64,000 nucleotides of DNA. Origin: Nocardia sp. NBC_00565 (GTDB lineage Bacteria > Actinomycetota > Actinomycetes > Mycobacteriales > Mycobacteriaceae). The stretch lies in the NCBI RefSeq assembly GCF_036345915.1, contig NZ_CP107785.1, positions 6,262,001 to 6,326,000 of the forward strand, read 5' to 3'. The notes below the pieces were generated by a model, which saw nothing but the letters and a program-made list of their open reading frames with translations, was not told where the DNA came from and made no database searches. The stretch's first letter is position 1. Each line of letters starts with the position of its first letter. Of the stretch, positions 1 through 8,948 are shown in pieces. The position numbers were made by a program, and so were the translations under genes.

Positions 1-2
1 GT

Positions 3-374
3 ATCGCCTTCGGCCCGATGCAGCTACTTACGGTCACCGGGCGCCGAACCGGACGGGTGCTCACCTTCCCGATCGCGGTCAACAAGCTGAACGGCGGCCG
101 ATACATCTTCCAGGCGTTCCCCAAGGCCGCCTGGGTGGCCAATGTTCGTGCGGCGGAGGCGGTCACGCTGACCCGCGGTCGGCGGAGTTCGACCGCCCGG
201 CTGACCGAGATTCCGGTGGAAGAGCGTCGGCCGCTGCTGCGCGAGCTGGTGGCCGGGAGTCCGGCCAGTGTCGGCAAACGTTTCGTCACAACGGGACTGG
301 CCGAGGCGGCGACACCGGACGGCGTCGCCGCGGCGGCGCACCAGATCGCGGTCTTCCGCGTCGACCCGGCCTGA
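3..374 (+). CDS. Deazaflavin-dependent nitroreductase-family protein, 5' end outside window
   Basis: The frame is open to the left edge, so the gene probably starts outside the window; the first internal ATG is at 18. The visible part begins with a beta-strand followed by TGRRTGRVLTFP, the nucleotide-contact segment typical of the small F420/deazaflavin-dependent nitroreductase (Ddn-like) split-barrel family. It continues with a WVANVRA segment and a conserved C-terminal RV strand. Known members are about 140 residues, so only a short N-terminal piece is missing. Members of the family reduce varied substrates with F420H2 or bind other flavins; the substrate here cannot be read. No operon partner is visible downstream. 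Confidence 0.7.
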   Translation: MAFGPMQLLTVTGRRTGRVLTFPIAVNKLNGGRYIFQAFPKAAWVANVRAAEAVTLTRGRRSSTARLTEIPVEERRPLLRELVAGSPASVGKRFVTTGLAEAATPDGVAAAAHQIAVFRVDPA

Positions 375-510
375 CAGCGCTCGACCGCAGCCGCTTCACG
401 CGGCCGCGGTCGAGACTCCATTCCGGCTATGAGTTCGGCGGCGGTCGGGACTTCGGTGCGGATGGGTGCATTGCCGTAGAACCCACTCGATACAGAAAAG
501 GAACCGGGAT

Positions 511-717
511 ATGACCGACGAACACTCCCACGTCGAGCCCCATGCCCACGCACACCGTCACGGCACACTGACCCATACCCACGCTCACAGCGCACACGAG
601 CACGACCACCTCGAACACGAGCACACCCATACCCATACCCATGACGGAGTCGAGCATTCGCATCGCCATGTGCATCAAAGCGATCTGTCCAACGATCACT
701 CACACACCCACGACTGA
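511..717 (+). CDS. Small histidine-rich metal-binding protein
   Basis: A 68-residue polypeptide with 24 histidines, arranged mostly as alternating H-x-H runs (HAHAHRH, THTHAH, HTHTHTH), plus many Asp and Glu. There is no signal peptide and no other domain. The start ATG at 511 is chosen because GGAACCGGG lies just upstream; an ATG at 466 in the same frame gives an unlikely N-terminus. Such proteins are inferred to sequester Ni, Zn or Cu in the cytoplasm. No transporter or regulator gene stands beside it to name the metal. The sequence is low complexity, but frame, start and ribosome-binding site are consistent. Confidence 0.6.
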   Translation: MTDEHSHVEPHAHAHRHGTLTHTHAHSAHEHDHLEHEHTHTHTHDGVEHSHRHVHQSDLSNDHSHTHD

Positions 718-723
718 GCCGGA

Positions 724-739
724 CCGGGCGGGCGCCCGG
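724..739. terminator. GC-rich hairpin between convergent genes
   Basis: CCGGGC and GCCCGG form a perfect 6-bp stem around a GGGC loop, 7 bases after the stop of the histidine-rich gene and facing the 3' end of the regulator remnant. There is no U-run, so termination is plausible rather than certain. Confidence 0.35.
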
Positions 740-765
740 ACTCCGGAAACATCCATTTTCGCTGG

Positions 766-1851
766 TCAGCTGCGCTGATCTGTCGGTGTATACGGAATGT
801 TGAGGGCGCTGTTCTCGTCCACACGGATGGGTCTGCCGAGTTGCGGAAACGCACGCTGGGCGCAATTCGTGCGTTCACACACTTTGCAACCCGGTCCGAT
901 CGGAACGGCGGTACTCGGGTCATCGATCGGCAAGCCGTGAGAGTAGACGAGTTTGTGCGCATAGGTGAGGTCACAGCCGAGACCGATCGCGAAGTCCCGC
1001 TTGGGTGAAAGGTAGCCCGGTGTGCTCTCGTCGGTGGTGCGCGCCAGCCACAGGTATCGACGGCCGTCGGGCATTTGCGCGATCTGGGTGCGGATCCGCC
1101 CCGGTGTCGCGAAGGCTTCGTGAACGACCCACAGCGGGCAGCTGCCGCCTACGCGCGAGAAGTGAAATGCGGTGGCGGACTGACGTTTCGAGATGTTTCC
1201 CGCGCGGTCGGTGCGGACGAACAGGAATGGAACACCGCGCTTGCCGGGGCGTTGCAGTGTCGACAGGCGGTGGCAGACGGTCTCGAAGCCGACCTCGAAT
1301 TTGGTCGAGAGCAAGTCGATGTCGTAGCGCAGCGCTTCTGCGGCCCCGTGGAACGCGGTGTAGGGCAAGATCAGCGCCCCGGCGAAGTAGTTGGCCAGCC
1401 CGACCCGCAGCAGGCCACGCGACTGCGCGGCCAGCGAATCCGCCTGTGCGATAACCGCATTGACGGTTTCGGCTCGGGTCAGGAACGCCAGCTGGGTCGC
1501 CAGCTGGAAGGCGCGGACATCCTCATAAGGCATGGCGGTGGCCGAATCGTGTGCGGGACTGTCGATGTCGGCCGAGACGCGTTCGAGTTGGTCGGTGGCG
1601 CCGCGTAGTCGGCGGTGCATGCCGACCAGGACCCGCGCCGCGGCGGGGATACGGGAGACGAGTTCATCGATCTCGGTGGTCGAGATGGACGCGCCCTCGG
1701 GGTCTTCGGCGAACACCTCCTGCAGGTCGGCCAGCAGGCGCGCGTCGGTGTCGGCGGCAAAGAATGCCCCAGCGTTCGGTCGTCGCCTGATCCGAAACCC
1801 TGACATCGGGTGAAGGCCGATGAGTCCTATCAGATCGGTGCGATCGGCCAT
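766..1851 (-). pseudogene. Degenerate short-chain fatty acyl transcriptional regulator (RamB/ScfR type)
   Basis: The C-terminal two thirds clearly match the RamB/ScfR family of acetate/propionate regulators: RFDVERLS-type region, CHRLSTLQRPGKRGVPF, RAGNISKRQSATAFHFS, CPLWVVHEAF, IAQMPDGRRYLW, IGLGCDL and the Cys-rich tail CKVCERTNCAQRAFPQLGRP. Two parts are missing. No N-terminal XRE helix-turn-helix can be found in any minus frame upstream. The segment after MPYEDVRAF jumps straight to QLATQLAFLTRAE, losing roughly 75 residues of the IrrE/ImmA-like region found in family members of about 470 residues. The frame stays open (ATG at 1851 or 1806), so a truncated protein could be made, but it should not bind DNA. 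I call it a remnant. Confidence 0.65.
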
Positions 1852-2056
1852 CCAGTCCGCGCATACCTGTCCATCGGCGCGTGGCGCAGCCGATCCACGG
1901 TGTCGTCCTGGCCGTCGAGTTGCGCACCGCCGTCGTAAGGGACACGATGGCGCGGTCGTCTGCACGGGGCCAGCCGTAGGGATCTATCGGAGGTGCATAT
2001 GCCACAACGCCTTTGGGCTGGGTGAAGTTGGCACGGACACGCCGTGACCTGCGTGA

Positions 2057-2071
2057 TTCGATACCATCGAA
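2057..2071. promoter_or_regulatory. Palindromic 15-mer upstream of terpene gene
   Basis: TTCGATACCATCGAA is a perfect 6-bp inverted repeat with a 3-base centre, about 130 bases upstream of the terpene enzyme start. A second inverted repeat, GATACCA (2111-2117) and TGGTATC (2136-2142), lies closer to the gene. Either could be an operator; no regulator is identified. Confidence 0.3.
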
Positions 2072-2201
2072 GCGACCCCGGCTGAGGCTGTGGTGACGTC
2101 AAAATTGGCCGATACCAACATCTTCCGTGTGGTGGTGGTATCAAATTGCCATTGATCGGCGGTGTTGTAGATGACCGATGTAACCAGTCAGGAGTGCCCG
2201 C

Positions 2202-4214
2202 GTGCCACGTGAAATCGATTCGGCCGTCTTCCCGCATCTGGATGCGGACCTGGACCGCGTCCGTGACGTTCTCGGCCCCGTGCAGTTCCAGGGCAGGCCA
2301 GAGCTGACCGCACTCACCGACGAAGGGCCCGACAGCTCTCGCCGCCTGGTCCGTCCCACATTGACCTTGCTGTCGTACTACCTGCTCGCCGATCCCGCAG
2401 CGCCGGCCGAGGACCGGGTGGTGCGCGCCGCCGCCGCCATGGAGCTGCTGCACCTGGGCTCGCTCTACCACGACGACGTCATCGATCACGCCTACCAGCG
2501 CCGCGGCCGCCCCAACGCCAACGCGGTGTGGGGCTCGCATATGGCCGTATTGGGTGGAGACTCCGTGACGTCCTCGGGCACGCGCATGCTGGCCGAACTC
2601 GGCCAGCGCGAAGTTCTCGTAGGGGCGATCGCGGGTGAGCAGATGTGCGAAGGCATGGTCATCGAGGCCGCCGACCTCTACGCGGCCTCCCGCAGCGAAC
2701 AGTCCTACCTGGACTCGATCAATGGCAAAACGGCGGTGCTGCTCTCGCTGGCATGCCAAGTGGGCGCGATGCAGGCCGGCCGGCCCGAGGATCAAGAAGA
2801 GGCGCTGGCCCTGTTCGGCCGACACTTCGGGCTGGCCTACCAGCTGTACGACGACATCCTCGATCTGACCTCGACCGCCGAAGAGATGGGCAAACCCGTC
2901 AACACGGATCTGCCCGAGGGCATCTACACCCTTCCCGTGATCCGCGCCGCTGCCCGCGACCGGGACCTTGCCCGCCTGCTGCGCAGAGCTATGACACGCG
3001 AACAAGCCGCACACGCCCGCGAGCTCGTCATCGCCTCCGGCGCCGTGGACGAAGCACAGGCGATGGCCGATGAATTCATGGACCAGGCTGCCGGTCAGCT
3101 TGCCAATCTGCCCGCTGACCCGCACGCCCGCCACGCGATGACCGCCTACGCCCGGTCCATACTCGACCGGCGAACTCCGCTGCCCGTGGTCCCCCCGCAG
3201 GCGACACAGCCACCCGCGGCCCAAAGTGATGCGCTCCCACCGGAGCTCGCGCGATGGGTGCGGAGCTGGATGGCGGACACCGGCCTTGTCGTCTCCCCGG
3301 CCGAGTTCGACCACCACCACCGATGGTCAGGAGCGCTGCGGTCCCCGGCGGCACAGATCTTGGCCCCAGCTGACGCGGCCCGTGAACAGACCACCGCCGC
3401 CATAGCCATGCTGTCCTTTGTCTGGGACGACCTCTTCGAGGATCCGCAGCTGAGGGACCCAGAAGCCGTCACCGCGCTGCGGCGTGGCCTGGTGGCAATG
3501 CTGCGCCAGGACCCGGAGGCAGCGGGGCGGCCCGGCGCGATCCCGACGGCCTGGGCGAGTTTGTGGCCGCGCCTGCGCGAGGGCCGGACCACCCGCTGGC
3601 AGGAGCGGTTCCTCGACAGCCTCGAGGAGTGGTTCGAAGCCGCCGAACGCGAAGCGCACCACCGCATCGACGGCTACATCCCCGCCACGGCCGACTACCT
3701 GCCGCTGCGAATGTCGACCAGTGGGATCGACATCGTCCTCGCCTGCATAGAGGTGCACCAGGACCGGGAACTGCCCTCGAAGCTGCGCAGCCACCCCGTG
3801 ATCCGCCGTCTCGAGGAACTCACCTTCTTGGTGACCTTCGTGGAAAACGACCTGGTGGGGTTGGATCAGGATGAGGCCGACCAAATCCCCTACAACCTGG
3901 TGCGGGCGGTCCGTCACGAGACCGGCTGCACCCGCCGCGAAGCCGTGGAGCAGGTGCAGCGCCAGGCGGCGGAGCATCGCGCCCAACTCGAGGCGGTGAT
4001 CCGCTACCTCCCCGCGCTCCTGCGCATGGTTCCCGGCCTGTCGGGCCCGCGGAAGGAATTCGCGTCGATCTACGGAAACCTGGCGAACATGACGTTCTGG
4101 GCGAATCAGACCGATCGGTACACGCCAACCGCATCCGCAGCGCCGGACTTGGAACGCTTGCGCCGTGAGATCTACCACTACCCGGCCGCCGAACCGGCTC
4201 CTACCGCGCGGTAA
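2202..4214 (+). CDS. Bifunctional polyprenyl diphosphate synthase - class I terpene cyclase fusion
   Basis: 670 residues in two catalytic halves. Residues 1-320 are an E-isoprenyl diphosphate synthase: SRRLVRP basic region at 46-52, first Asp-rich motif DDVID 91-95, second DDILD 217-221. A Pro/Ala-rich linker spans about 323-348. Residues 349-645 are a class I terpene cyclase: DDLFED 409-414, the pyrophosphate-sensing Arg in YLPLRMSTSG (about 503), an NSE-type triad NDLVGLDQDE from 549, and the terminal RY pair 639-640. Inferred role: make a prenyl diphosphate (probably C15-C25) and cyclise it in one protein. The domain order is the reverse of fungal chimeric cyclases. In the NSE triad the usual Ser/Thr is Gly553 and the last acid is Asp557. 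The GTG start is preceded by AGGAG at 2190-2194. No oxidase or transporter gene adjoins it. Confidence 0.85.
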   Translation: MPREIDSAVFPHLDADLDRVRDVLGPVQFQGRPELTALTDEGPDSSRRLVRPTLTLLSYYLLADPAAPAEDRVVRAAAAMELLHLGSLYHDDVIDHAYQRRGRPNANAVWGSHMAVLGGDSVTSSGTRMLAELGQREVLVGAIAGEQMCEGMVIEAADLYAASRSEQSYLDSINGKTAVLLSLACQVGAMQAGRPEDQEEALALFGRHFGLAYQLYDDILDLTSTAEEMGKPVNTDLPEGIYTLPVIRAAARDRDLARLLRRAMTREQAAHARELVIASGAVDEAQAMADEFMDQAAGQLANLPADPHARHAMTAYARSILDRRTPLPVVPPQATQPPAAQSDALPPELARWVRSWMADTGLVVSPAEFDHHHRWSGALRSPAAQILAPADAAREQTTAAIAMLSFVWDDLFEDPQLRDPEAVTALRRGLVAMLRQDPEAAGRPGAIPTAWASLWPRLREGRTTRWQERFLDSLEEWFEAAEREAHHRIDGYIPATADYLPLRMSTSGIDIVLACIEVHQDRELPSKLRSHPVIRRLEELTFLVTFVENDLVGLDQDEADQIPYNLVRAVRHETGCTRREAVEQVQRQAAEHRAQLEAVIRYLPALLRMVPGLSGPRKEFASIYGNLANMTFWANQTDRYTPTASAAPDLERLRREIYHYPAAEPAPTAR

Positions 4215-4229
4215 GCCGGCAAAGCAGGT

Positions 4230-4264
4230 GTCCCGCGCGATCCACCGTGGTGGTCGCGCGGGAC
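4230..4264. terminator. Strong bidirectional hairpin
   Basis: GTCCCGCGCGA pairs perfectly with TCGCGCGGGAC and the stem continues with CCACC/GGTGG across one bulged base. It sits between the 3' ends of the terpene gene and the minus-strand operon, so it can terminate both. Confidence 0.7.
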
Positions 4265-4308
4265 GCCCCAGATATCGACCGACAACCACGCACCACGTCA
4301 TCCCTGAC

Positions 4309-4749
4309 TCAATCCGTGCTGAACAGCTTCTCCACTCGCCTGGCGAACAGCACATCACCCTTGACACGCAGCTTGCCGGAAAGCATCGATTTCGTCCCCG
4401 ACGCCTGCCCGGACAACAATCGGAGGAACAGGACATCTCCCAGCGTCAGTGACACCGTCGGTTTGACACCCGCCGTAGCCTTCGTCACGGTGCATCCACC
4501 GTCGCGAATCGTCACCAACCACTCGTCGGGAGTCTGCCCCACTCGCCATAGCACGGTGGCATCGACACCGCGTGCTTCGTCAACACTCAACCGGTCCGGC
4601 ATGCGCGCGAAAACGGTGTCGAGCATGGTGTTTCGTATGTTCGGATCGGCCAGCGCGGCGCGCAACTTCTCATCGGACGTGCTGGCGATGAGGTTCTTGA
4701 ACTCACCCGGTGAGACTTGCGCTGGGTCGATCTCGGTGATGTCGTACAT
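4309..4749 (-). CDS. SCP2-like sterol carrier domain protein (operon 3' end)
   Basis: 146 residues resembling a stand-alone SCP2 lipid-binding domain: a WRVGQTPDEWLVTIRDGG beta-hairpin, the VSLTLGDVLFLRLLSG helix, and the terminal GKLRVKGDVLFARRVEKLF segment that lines the lipid tunnel in this fold. No signal peptide. SCP2 domains bind acyl chains or other hydrophobic ligands, so an intracellular lipid carrier role fits the pathway upstream. It is the last gene of the operon, 87 bases after the lipoprotein gene, with GGAGGGAATCCG before the ATG. A second, diverged SCP2-like gene lies in the same operon at 11.5-12.0 kb. Confidence 0.75.
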   Translation of the reverse strand: MYDITEIDPAQVSPGEFKNLIASTSDEKLRAALADPNIRNTMLDTVFARMPDRLSVDEARGVDATVLWRVGQTPDEWLVTIRDGGCTVTKATAGVKPTVSLTLGDVLFLRLLSGQASGTKSMLSGKLRVKGDVLFARRVEKLFSTD

Positions 4750-4836
4750 CGGATTCCCTCCATCGGCCGCCGAATGGTTGCGGCGCGTTCGTCGGCACGG
4801 TGTTCGTAGCCGTTGTGCTGAGCGTCCGACCGCAAG

Positions 4837-5538
4837 CTATTGGCGGGGATCGGCGACATGTACGGGACGGTTGACGTCGCTGACCGTCAGGTCGAGCACG
4901 GATTGCGATGCGGGATCCCCCTGCCCGATCACCAGCCGGGTCGCGACCGGCTCGTGTCGGCCACCCACCTTGAACCACACGGTCAACCTCCCGTCCGTGG
5001 TGACGCTCGGCACCACCTGGGCAATGTCGTGGGCCGCAACGAGTCCGGTGACGCGGAACGCTTCGACATCGGCGACGGTCTCCCTTGCCTCGGTCTGCAC
5101 CGAAGACATCGATGTCAGTAGGTTCGCGACTCCTCGGTGCGGGTCGATCAACGTGGTGGGCAAGGGATCAGCCGACCCGTTCTGCTGTGGTGGCGCCGGC
5201 GCGAATCGCCCGGTGGGGTCGCGGGTGTAGATGGTCGAGTCGATCTCGACGAAATCAACGCGGACGTCACCGAGTACCGACGGCACCACCAGCTGTCCTT
5301 TCGCTCGCGCGTCACCGTCCCGGACCACGTCGGCCGACATGGCCCGGACACTCACTCCACTCAGGGACGCGCCGCTGAGCTGCAGGGTGAGGTGTGCGCT
5401 TGTCGTCGCACGCGCGGCCGCCGCCGCGTTGCGGAGTAACTGGGCGGGCCGTGGCAAACCACCATCCGCGGTGCAGGCGGTGCCGCCGATCGACAACAGG
5501 ACGATGATCACGCCGATACCGGCGCGTCGGCCGATCAT
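4837..5538 (-). CDS. LppX/LprAFG-type lipoprotein
   Basis: 233 residues. The N-terminus has RR, a hydrophobic stretch and a lipobox ending in GGTAC, placing the acylated Cys at residue 22. The mature part has the alternating strands of the LppX_LprAFG fold: AHLTLQLSG, the VRVDFVEIDSTIYTRDPTGRF hairpin, and a late LTVWFKVGGRHEPV strand. In mycobacteria these lipoproteins hold and ferry diacylated lipids across the cell envelope. Here it would plausibly accept the operon's lipid product after the ABC exporter (inference). The start overlaps the stop of the acyl-AMP ligase by 4 bases, indicating translational coupling. Confidence 0.8.
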   Translation of the reverse strand: MIGRRAGIGVIIVLLSIGGTACTADGGLPRPAQLLRNAAAAARATTSAHLTLQLSGASLSGVSVRAMSADVVRDGDARAKGQLVVPSVLGDVRVDFVEIDSTIYTRDPTGRFAPAPPQQNGSADPLPTTLIDPHRGVANLLTSMSSVQTEARETVADVEAFRVTGLVAAHDIAQVVPSVTTDGRLTVWFKVGGRHEPVATRLVIGQGDPASQSVLDLTVSDVNRPVHVADPRQ

Positions 5539-7163
5539 CGGACCAGGTGGGCGGAGTTTGTCCGGCGCACCTTGCCCGACGGAGTCTTCGGTATCGAACC
5601 CGGTGCGACAACGGCAACTGACCGCGGTGTTGCCCCCACGCTGTCGCGGACGGCGCGGGTCACCTCCCGTTGGATACGTACGATGTGCTGGTCATCGTTC
5701 CAATCGGCGGACTCGACGGCGACCGCGAAACTCTCGCGGATTTCCCCCGGCTCGAGTCGCACGGCGACGGTGTTGCCCCGTCGGACACCCGCCACCGTCG
5801 CGGCGGCGCGCTCGATGTCGGTCGGGAAAATATTGCGGCCCGCGACGATGATGGTGTCCTTCTTGCGCCCACAGACGACGATGTCACCCGATTCGGTCAG
5901 GTAGCCGAGATCACCGGTCGCCAACCACCCGCCCTCGTTTCGCGCTGAGCTGTAACCGTTTTCGGTGAAGTAACCATCGGTAACCGCGGCACCGGAGATG
6001 ACGATCTCACCGACCGTTCGCGGCTGCACAGATACTCCGGTGTCATCCAGCACTCGTGCCTCGACACCGGGAAGCGGCGCCCCCAGCGTCACCAGCACCC
6101 GGGCGTCCGCACCCTCGGCCGGCGTCGCGCAACCGGCCGTCTCGATAGCGTCGGGCCGCACGGCATCGGTTTGCACGCCCTTACCGACCGGACTGAACGA
6201 CACCGCGAGCGTGGCCTCCGCCATGCCGTAGGCGGGCACCACCGCACCCGCCGACAGACCGAAACGCGCTCCGGCCCTGATGAATTGGGCGACAGCGCTC
6301 GCATCGATAGGTTCGGCGCCGTTCAACGCGAACCGCATACTGGACAAGTCGAATGCCCCATCCGGAGCCGACTCCATTCGCCGTGCCGCGATTTCGTAGG
6401 CGAAGTTCGGCGCGGCGGTCATCGTGGCGTGATGTCGAGTAATGAGATCCATCCACACCAGCGGTGAACGTAGGAAATGCGTCGGACTCACGCACACCAC
6501 CTCGACCCCGAACTGCAACGGCGTCGCCACGAAACCCACCATGCCCATGTCGTGGAACAGCGGTAGCCAGCTCACCCCGACATCTCTGGCCGGATCCATA
6601 TCGGATGCCCGCGCGATGGCGTGACCACTCGCGTACAGGTTGGCGTGGGTGATGGCAACAGCTTTCGGGGTGCCGGTGGATCCCGACGTCAGCTGAAGTA
6701 GCGCCAAGGTGTCATCCGGAACATCGGTGGGCTCCAACGGTGTCGACGAACCCAGCCGGGCGATCGACACACTGAGCACATCGTGCTCGGCGAGAATGGT
6801 CACCGTGCTGTCGAAAGGGGGTCCGATCAACACCAGTTTGGCGTCGATGACATCGAGGGATCTGATGGTGTCACGCCCCCAGACCGTCAGATCGGTTCGA
6901 TGCGTCGGTTGATGCAGCATTGTGGCCGAGGCGCCGAGCAACCAGCAGGCCAGTACCGCTACCACGACGTCCTCGGGTTCACCGGCAAGAATGGCGACCC
7001 GGGAACCCATGGTCACACCCTGATCGGCCAGCGACTGCGCGGCACATCGACTGTGCTGCAGCAGCTCTGCCCAGGTCTTCCTGCACAGCGCATCGGGATC
7101 GCCGTAGGAGAAACCCCGCTCGGAGACGCTGCTGGTCAGTACGTCATCGATAAAGCGCGACAT
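5535..7163 (-). CDS. Fatty acyl-AMP ligase (FadD32/FAAL-like)
   Basis: 542 residues of the ANL adenylating superfamily. Visible motifs are LTSGSTGTPKAV (P-loop, about 155-168), SWLPLFHDMGMVG and TAAPNFAYEIAARRM, both typical of fatty acyl-AMP ligases rather than acyl-CoA synthetases. Also present are AYGMAEATL, ATGDLGYL and the C-terminal PKTPSGKVRR with the catalytic Lys. The family activates a fatty acid as acyl-AMP and hands it to a carrier protein. The operon's own acyl carrier protein (15.9-16.2 kb) is the obvious partner. The start is preceded by GAGGAG, directly after the DUF1702 stop. Confidence 0.85.
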   Translation of the reverse strand: MSRFIDDVLTSSVSERGFSYGDPDALCRKTWAELLQHSRCAAQSLADQGVTMGSRVAILAGEPEDVVVAVLACWLLGASATMLHQPTHRTDLTVWGRDTIRSLDVIDAKLVLIGPPFDSTVTILAEHDVLSVSIARLGSSTPLEPTDVPDDTLALLQLTSGSTGTPKAVAITHANLYASGHAIARASDMDPARDVGVSWLPLFHDMGMVGFVATPLQFGVEVVCVSPTHFLRSPLVWMDLITRHHATMTAAPNFAYEIAARRMESAPDGAFDLSSMRFALNGAEPIDASAVAQFIRAGARFGLSAGAVVPAYGMAEATLAVSFSPVGKGVQTDAVRPDAIETAGCATPAEGADARVLVTLGAPLPGVEARVLDDTGVSVQPRTVGEIVISGAAVTDGYFTENGYSSARNEGGWLATGDLGYLTESGDIVVCGRKKDTIIVAGRNIFPTDIERAAATVAGVRRGNTVAVRLEPGEIRESFAVAVESADWNDDQHIVRIQREVTRAVRDSVGATPRSVAVVAPGSIPKTPSGKVRRTNSAHLVR

Positions 7164-8180
7164 CTAAGCTCCTCGTGGTAGATCGGCCGGTTGTCGGTCC
7201 ACGCCCAACACCGTTGGTGGCGTGAGCCGCTCGCGTAATCGGCGTCGCCATTGCTCGTAACCGGGCTCGCCCGTGCCGAACGGTTGTGTGCTGGCCTCGT
7301 CGACGACCGCGACGACCGCATCGACATCGGAATTACAGAGCACTCGGGCCGCCGACACCGAGCAATCCGGTACGTACCCGGCATGGGCTCGGGCCTTGAT
7401 CGCGAACGCGGCACCCTGTGCCATGTCCGCGACCGCGCGCCCGGCACGTCGCTGCGCTGTGTGTACGTCGGTCTCCGCGACTCCACCGAGATAGGCGATG
7501 GCGGCACCGATGCCGCTCCACATGTCGGCCCGACGGCCTGGATCCATACGCTCGATCCGGTTGGCGATCGCCTCCAGATCCGCGTCGTTGACGAAGTACA
7601 ACGCCCGTCCGACGCCCTGATCGACGGCGCGCAGGAAGTAGGAACTGTCACCGTCCCACGAATACGGCTTGGGCCGCCACTGCCTATCGATCCATCGTGC
7701 CGTCTGGAAATACGCTCCGTCGAAACCGAATCCGTCGGCCGCCAGCCAGGTCAGATGCGACAACACGGCATCGTCGCCGAGGTGCGGCCTGCACCGTCGC
7801 CACAGGAACCTCGGCAGGCGTGGCATCAGCAGCCCATAGCCGACGTAGGCCATATAGGCGTGTGGGGCACCTGGACCTTCGACGAATTGCCGGGCCAGGT
7901 TTCGCCGCCGAAGGCCGATGAGGTCGCGGGTGACGAGCGCGGTCACCGCCCCTTCGTAGGCCAGGCTGCGATAGAACGGGTCGATATGGTCGAGAGCCGC
8001 TGCGAGGTCATCGATGTCGGCAATATCAGCGCCCATCTCGAAACCCCGGATCACCTGCACGCCAACCTGTTCGAGCGTGCTGGTTATCGGTGCCGATGTC
8101 GGGAACCCACGGCGTGCGAACAATGCGTCGGCCTGGGTGGGTACCGGCAGTATTCGGCGAAGAACGCGAAGTGCTGTCAC
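7164..8180 (-). CDS. DUF1702 family protein
   Basis: 338 residues with the features of DUF1702: an N-terminal LRRILPVPTQADALFARRGFP, GYGLLMPRLPRFLWRR, AADGFGFDGAYFQTARWI, and YFVNDADLEAIANRIERM followed by WSGIGAAIAYLGG. Members are known from enediyne and other polyketide or lipid clusters, often beside transport genes; the biochemical role is undefined. The GTG start at 8178-8180 is preceded by AGGAG. It lies between the ABC permease and the acyl-AMP ligase, inside the operon. I infer an accessory role in biosynthesis or export, without a specific reaction. Confidence 0.75.
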   Translation of the reverse strand: MTALRVLRRILPVPTQADALFARRGFPTSAPITSTLEQVGVQVIRGFEMGADIADIDDLAAALDHIDPFYRSLAYEGAVTALVTRDLIGLRRRNLARQFVEGPGAPHAYMAYVGYGLLMPRLPRFLWRRCRPHLGDDAVLSHLTWLAADGFGFDGAYFQTARWIDRQWRPKPYSWDGDSSYFLRAVDQGVGRALYFVNDADLEAIANRIERMDPGRRADMWSGIGAAIAYLGGVAETDVHTAQRRAGRAVADMAQGAAFAIKARAHAGYVPDCSVSAARVLCNSDVDAVVAVVDEASTQPFGTGEPGYEQWRRRLRERLTPPTVLGVDRQPADLPRGA

Positions 8181-8210
8181 GTGGAAGCTCCTGCTGCGAT
8201 CGGGTGGTGA

Positions 8211-8948
8211 TTACGAACTGCGGCGGCGTAGCGTTACCGCGCCGGTGAGCAAGGAGGCCGCGGCGAACGCTGTCACGACCACCAGGTCGATCCACATCGT
8301 GGTGGTCGGGTGTGGATACGTGCCGATCTCGGTGAGCCCCTGCGCGGCGTAGCGCAGCGGCACGACGTTGCTCAGCCCTTGCAAGAATCCGGCCATGTCC
8401 TCCCGCGGCCAGACGAGACCGCAGAGCAGCAGCTGCGGGATCACCAACGCGGGCATGAACTGCATGGCCTGGAACTCCGACTGCGCGAACGCACTGGTCA
8501 GCAAACCCGTCGACGAGCCGAGCACGGCCGTTGCGATGACGATCAGCAACACCGCTGCGATGGACCCCTGCGATTCGAGCCCGAGGAACTGATAGGCGAC
8601 CGTGGCGGCCACCGCCGCCTGCACCACGGCCACCACGGCGAATGCCAGTCCGTAGCCGAGCAGCAGATCCATCTTCGACAGTGGCGTGCTCATGAGTCGT
8701 TCCAACGTGCCGGTAGTGCGTTCGCGCAGCATGGCAACGCTGGTGACCATGAACATCGACACGTACGGAAAGATGCCGAGCAGCATCAATCCCAACTGGT
8801 CGAAGATGTCCGGGCGACCGTCGAAGACGAAGCGCAGCAAGGTCAACAGCACACTGGGCACCACCAGCAGCAGGCCCACCGTGCGGCGGTCATGTCGAAT
8901 CTGGGTGAGAACACGCGCGGTGGTATGCAACAGCATGCGGGCATTCAC
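8211..8948 (-). CDS. ABC-2 type transporter permease
   Basis: 245 residues with about six hydrophobic segments. It contains the ABC-2 family stretch SVAMLRERTTGTLERLMSTPLSKMDLLLGYG and the late region LVWPREDMAGFLQGLSNVVPLRYAAQGL. The family forms the membrane part of exporters for lipids, polyketides and drugs. The GTG start overlaps the stop of the ATPase gene by 4 bases (GTGA), so the two are translationally coupled. The likely cargo is the operon's lipid product (inference). Confidence 0.9.
   Translation of the reverse strand: MNARMLLHTTARVLTQIRHDRRTVGLLLVVPSVLLTLLRFVFDGRPDIFDQLGLMLLGIFPYVSMFMVTSVAMLRERTTGTLERLMSTPLSKMDLLLGYGLAFAVVAVVQAAVAATVAYQFLGLESQGSIAAVLLIVIATAVLGSSTGLLTSAFAQSEFQAMQFMPALVIPQLLLCGLVWPREDMAGFLQGLSNVVPLRYAAQGLTEIGTYPHPTTTMWIDLVVVTAFAAASLLTGAVTLRRRSS

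Noticed and set aside
1830..3320. 496-codon minus-strand frame over the terpene gene
   Set aside because: The plus-strand terpene enzyme explains this DNA with intact catalytic motifs. The minus frame shows no recognisable domain and no regulator helix-turn-helix.
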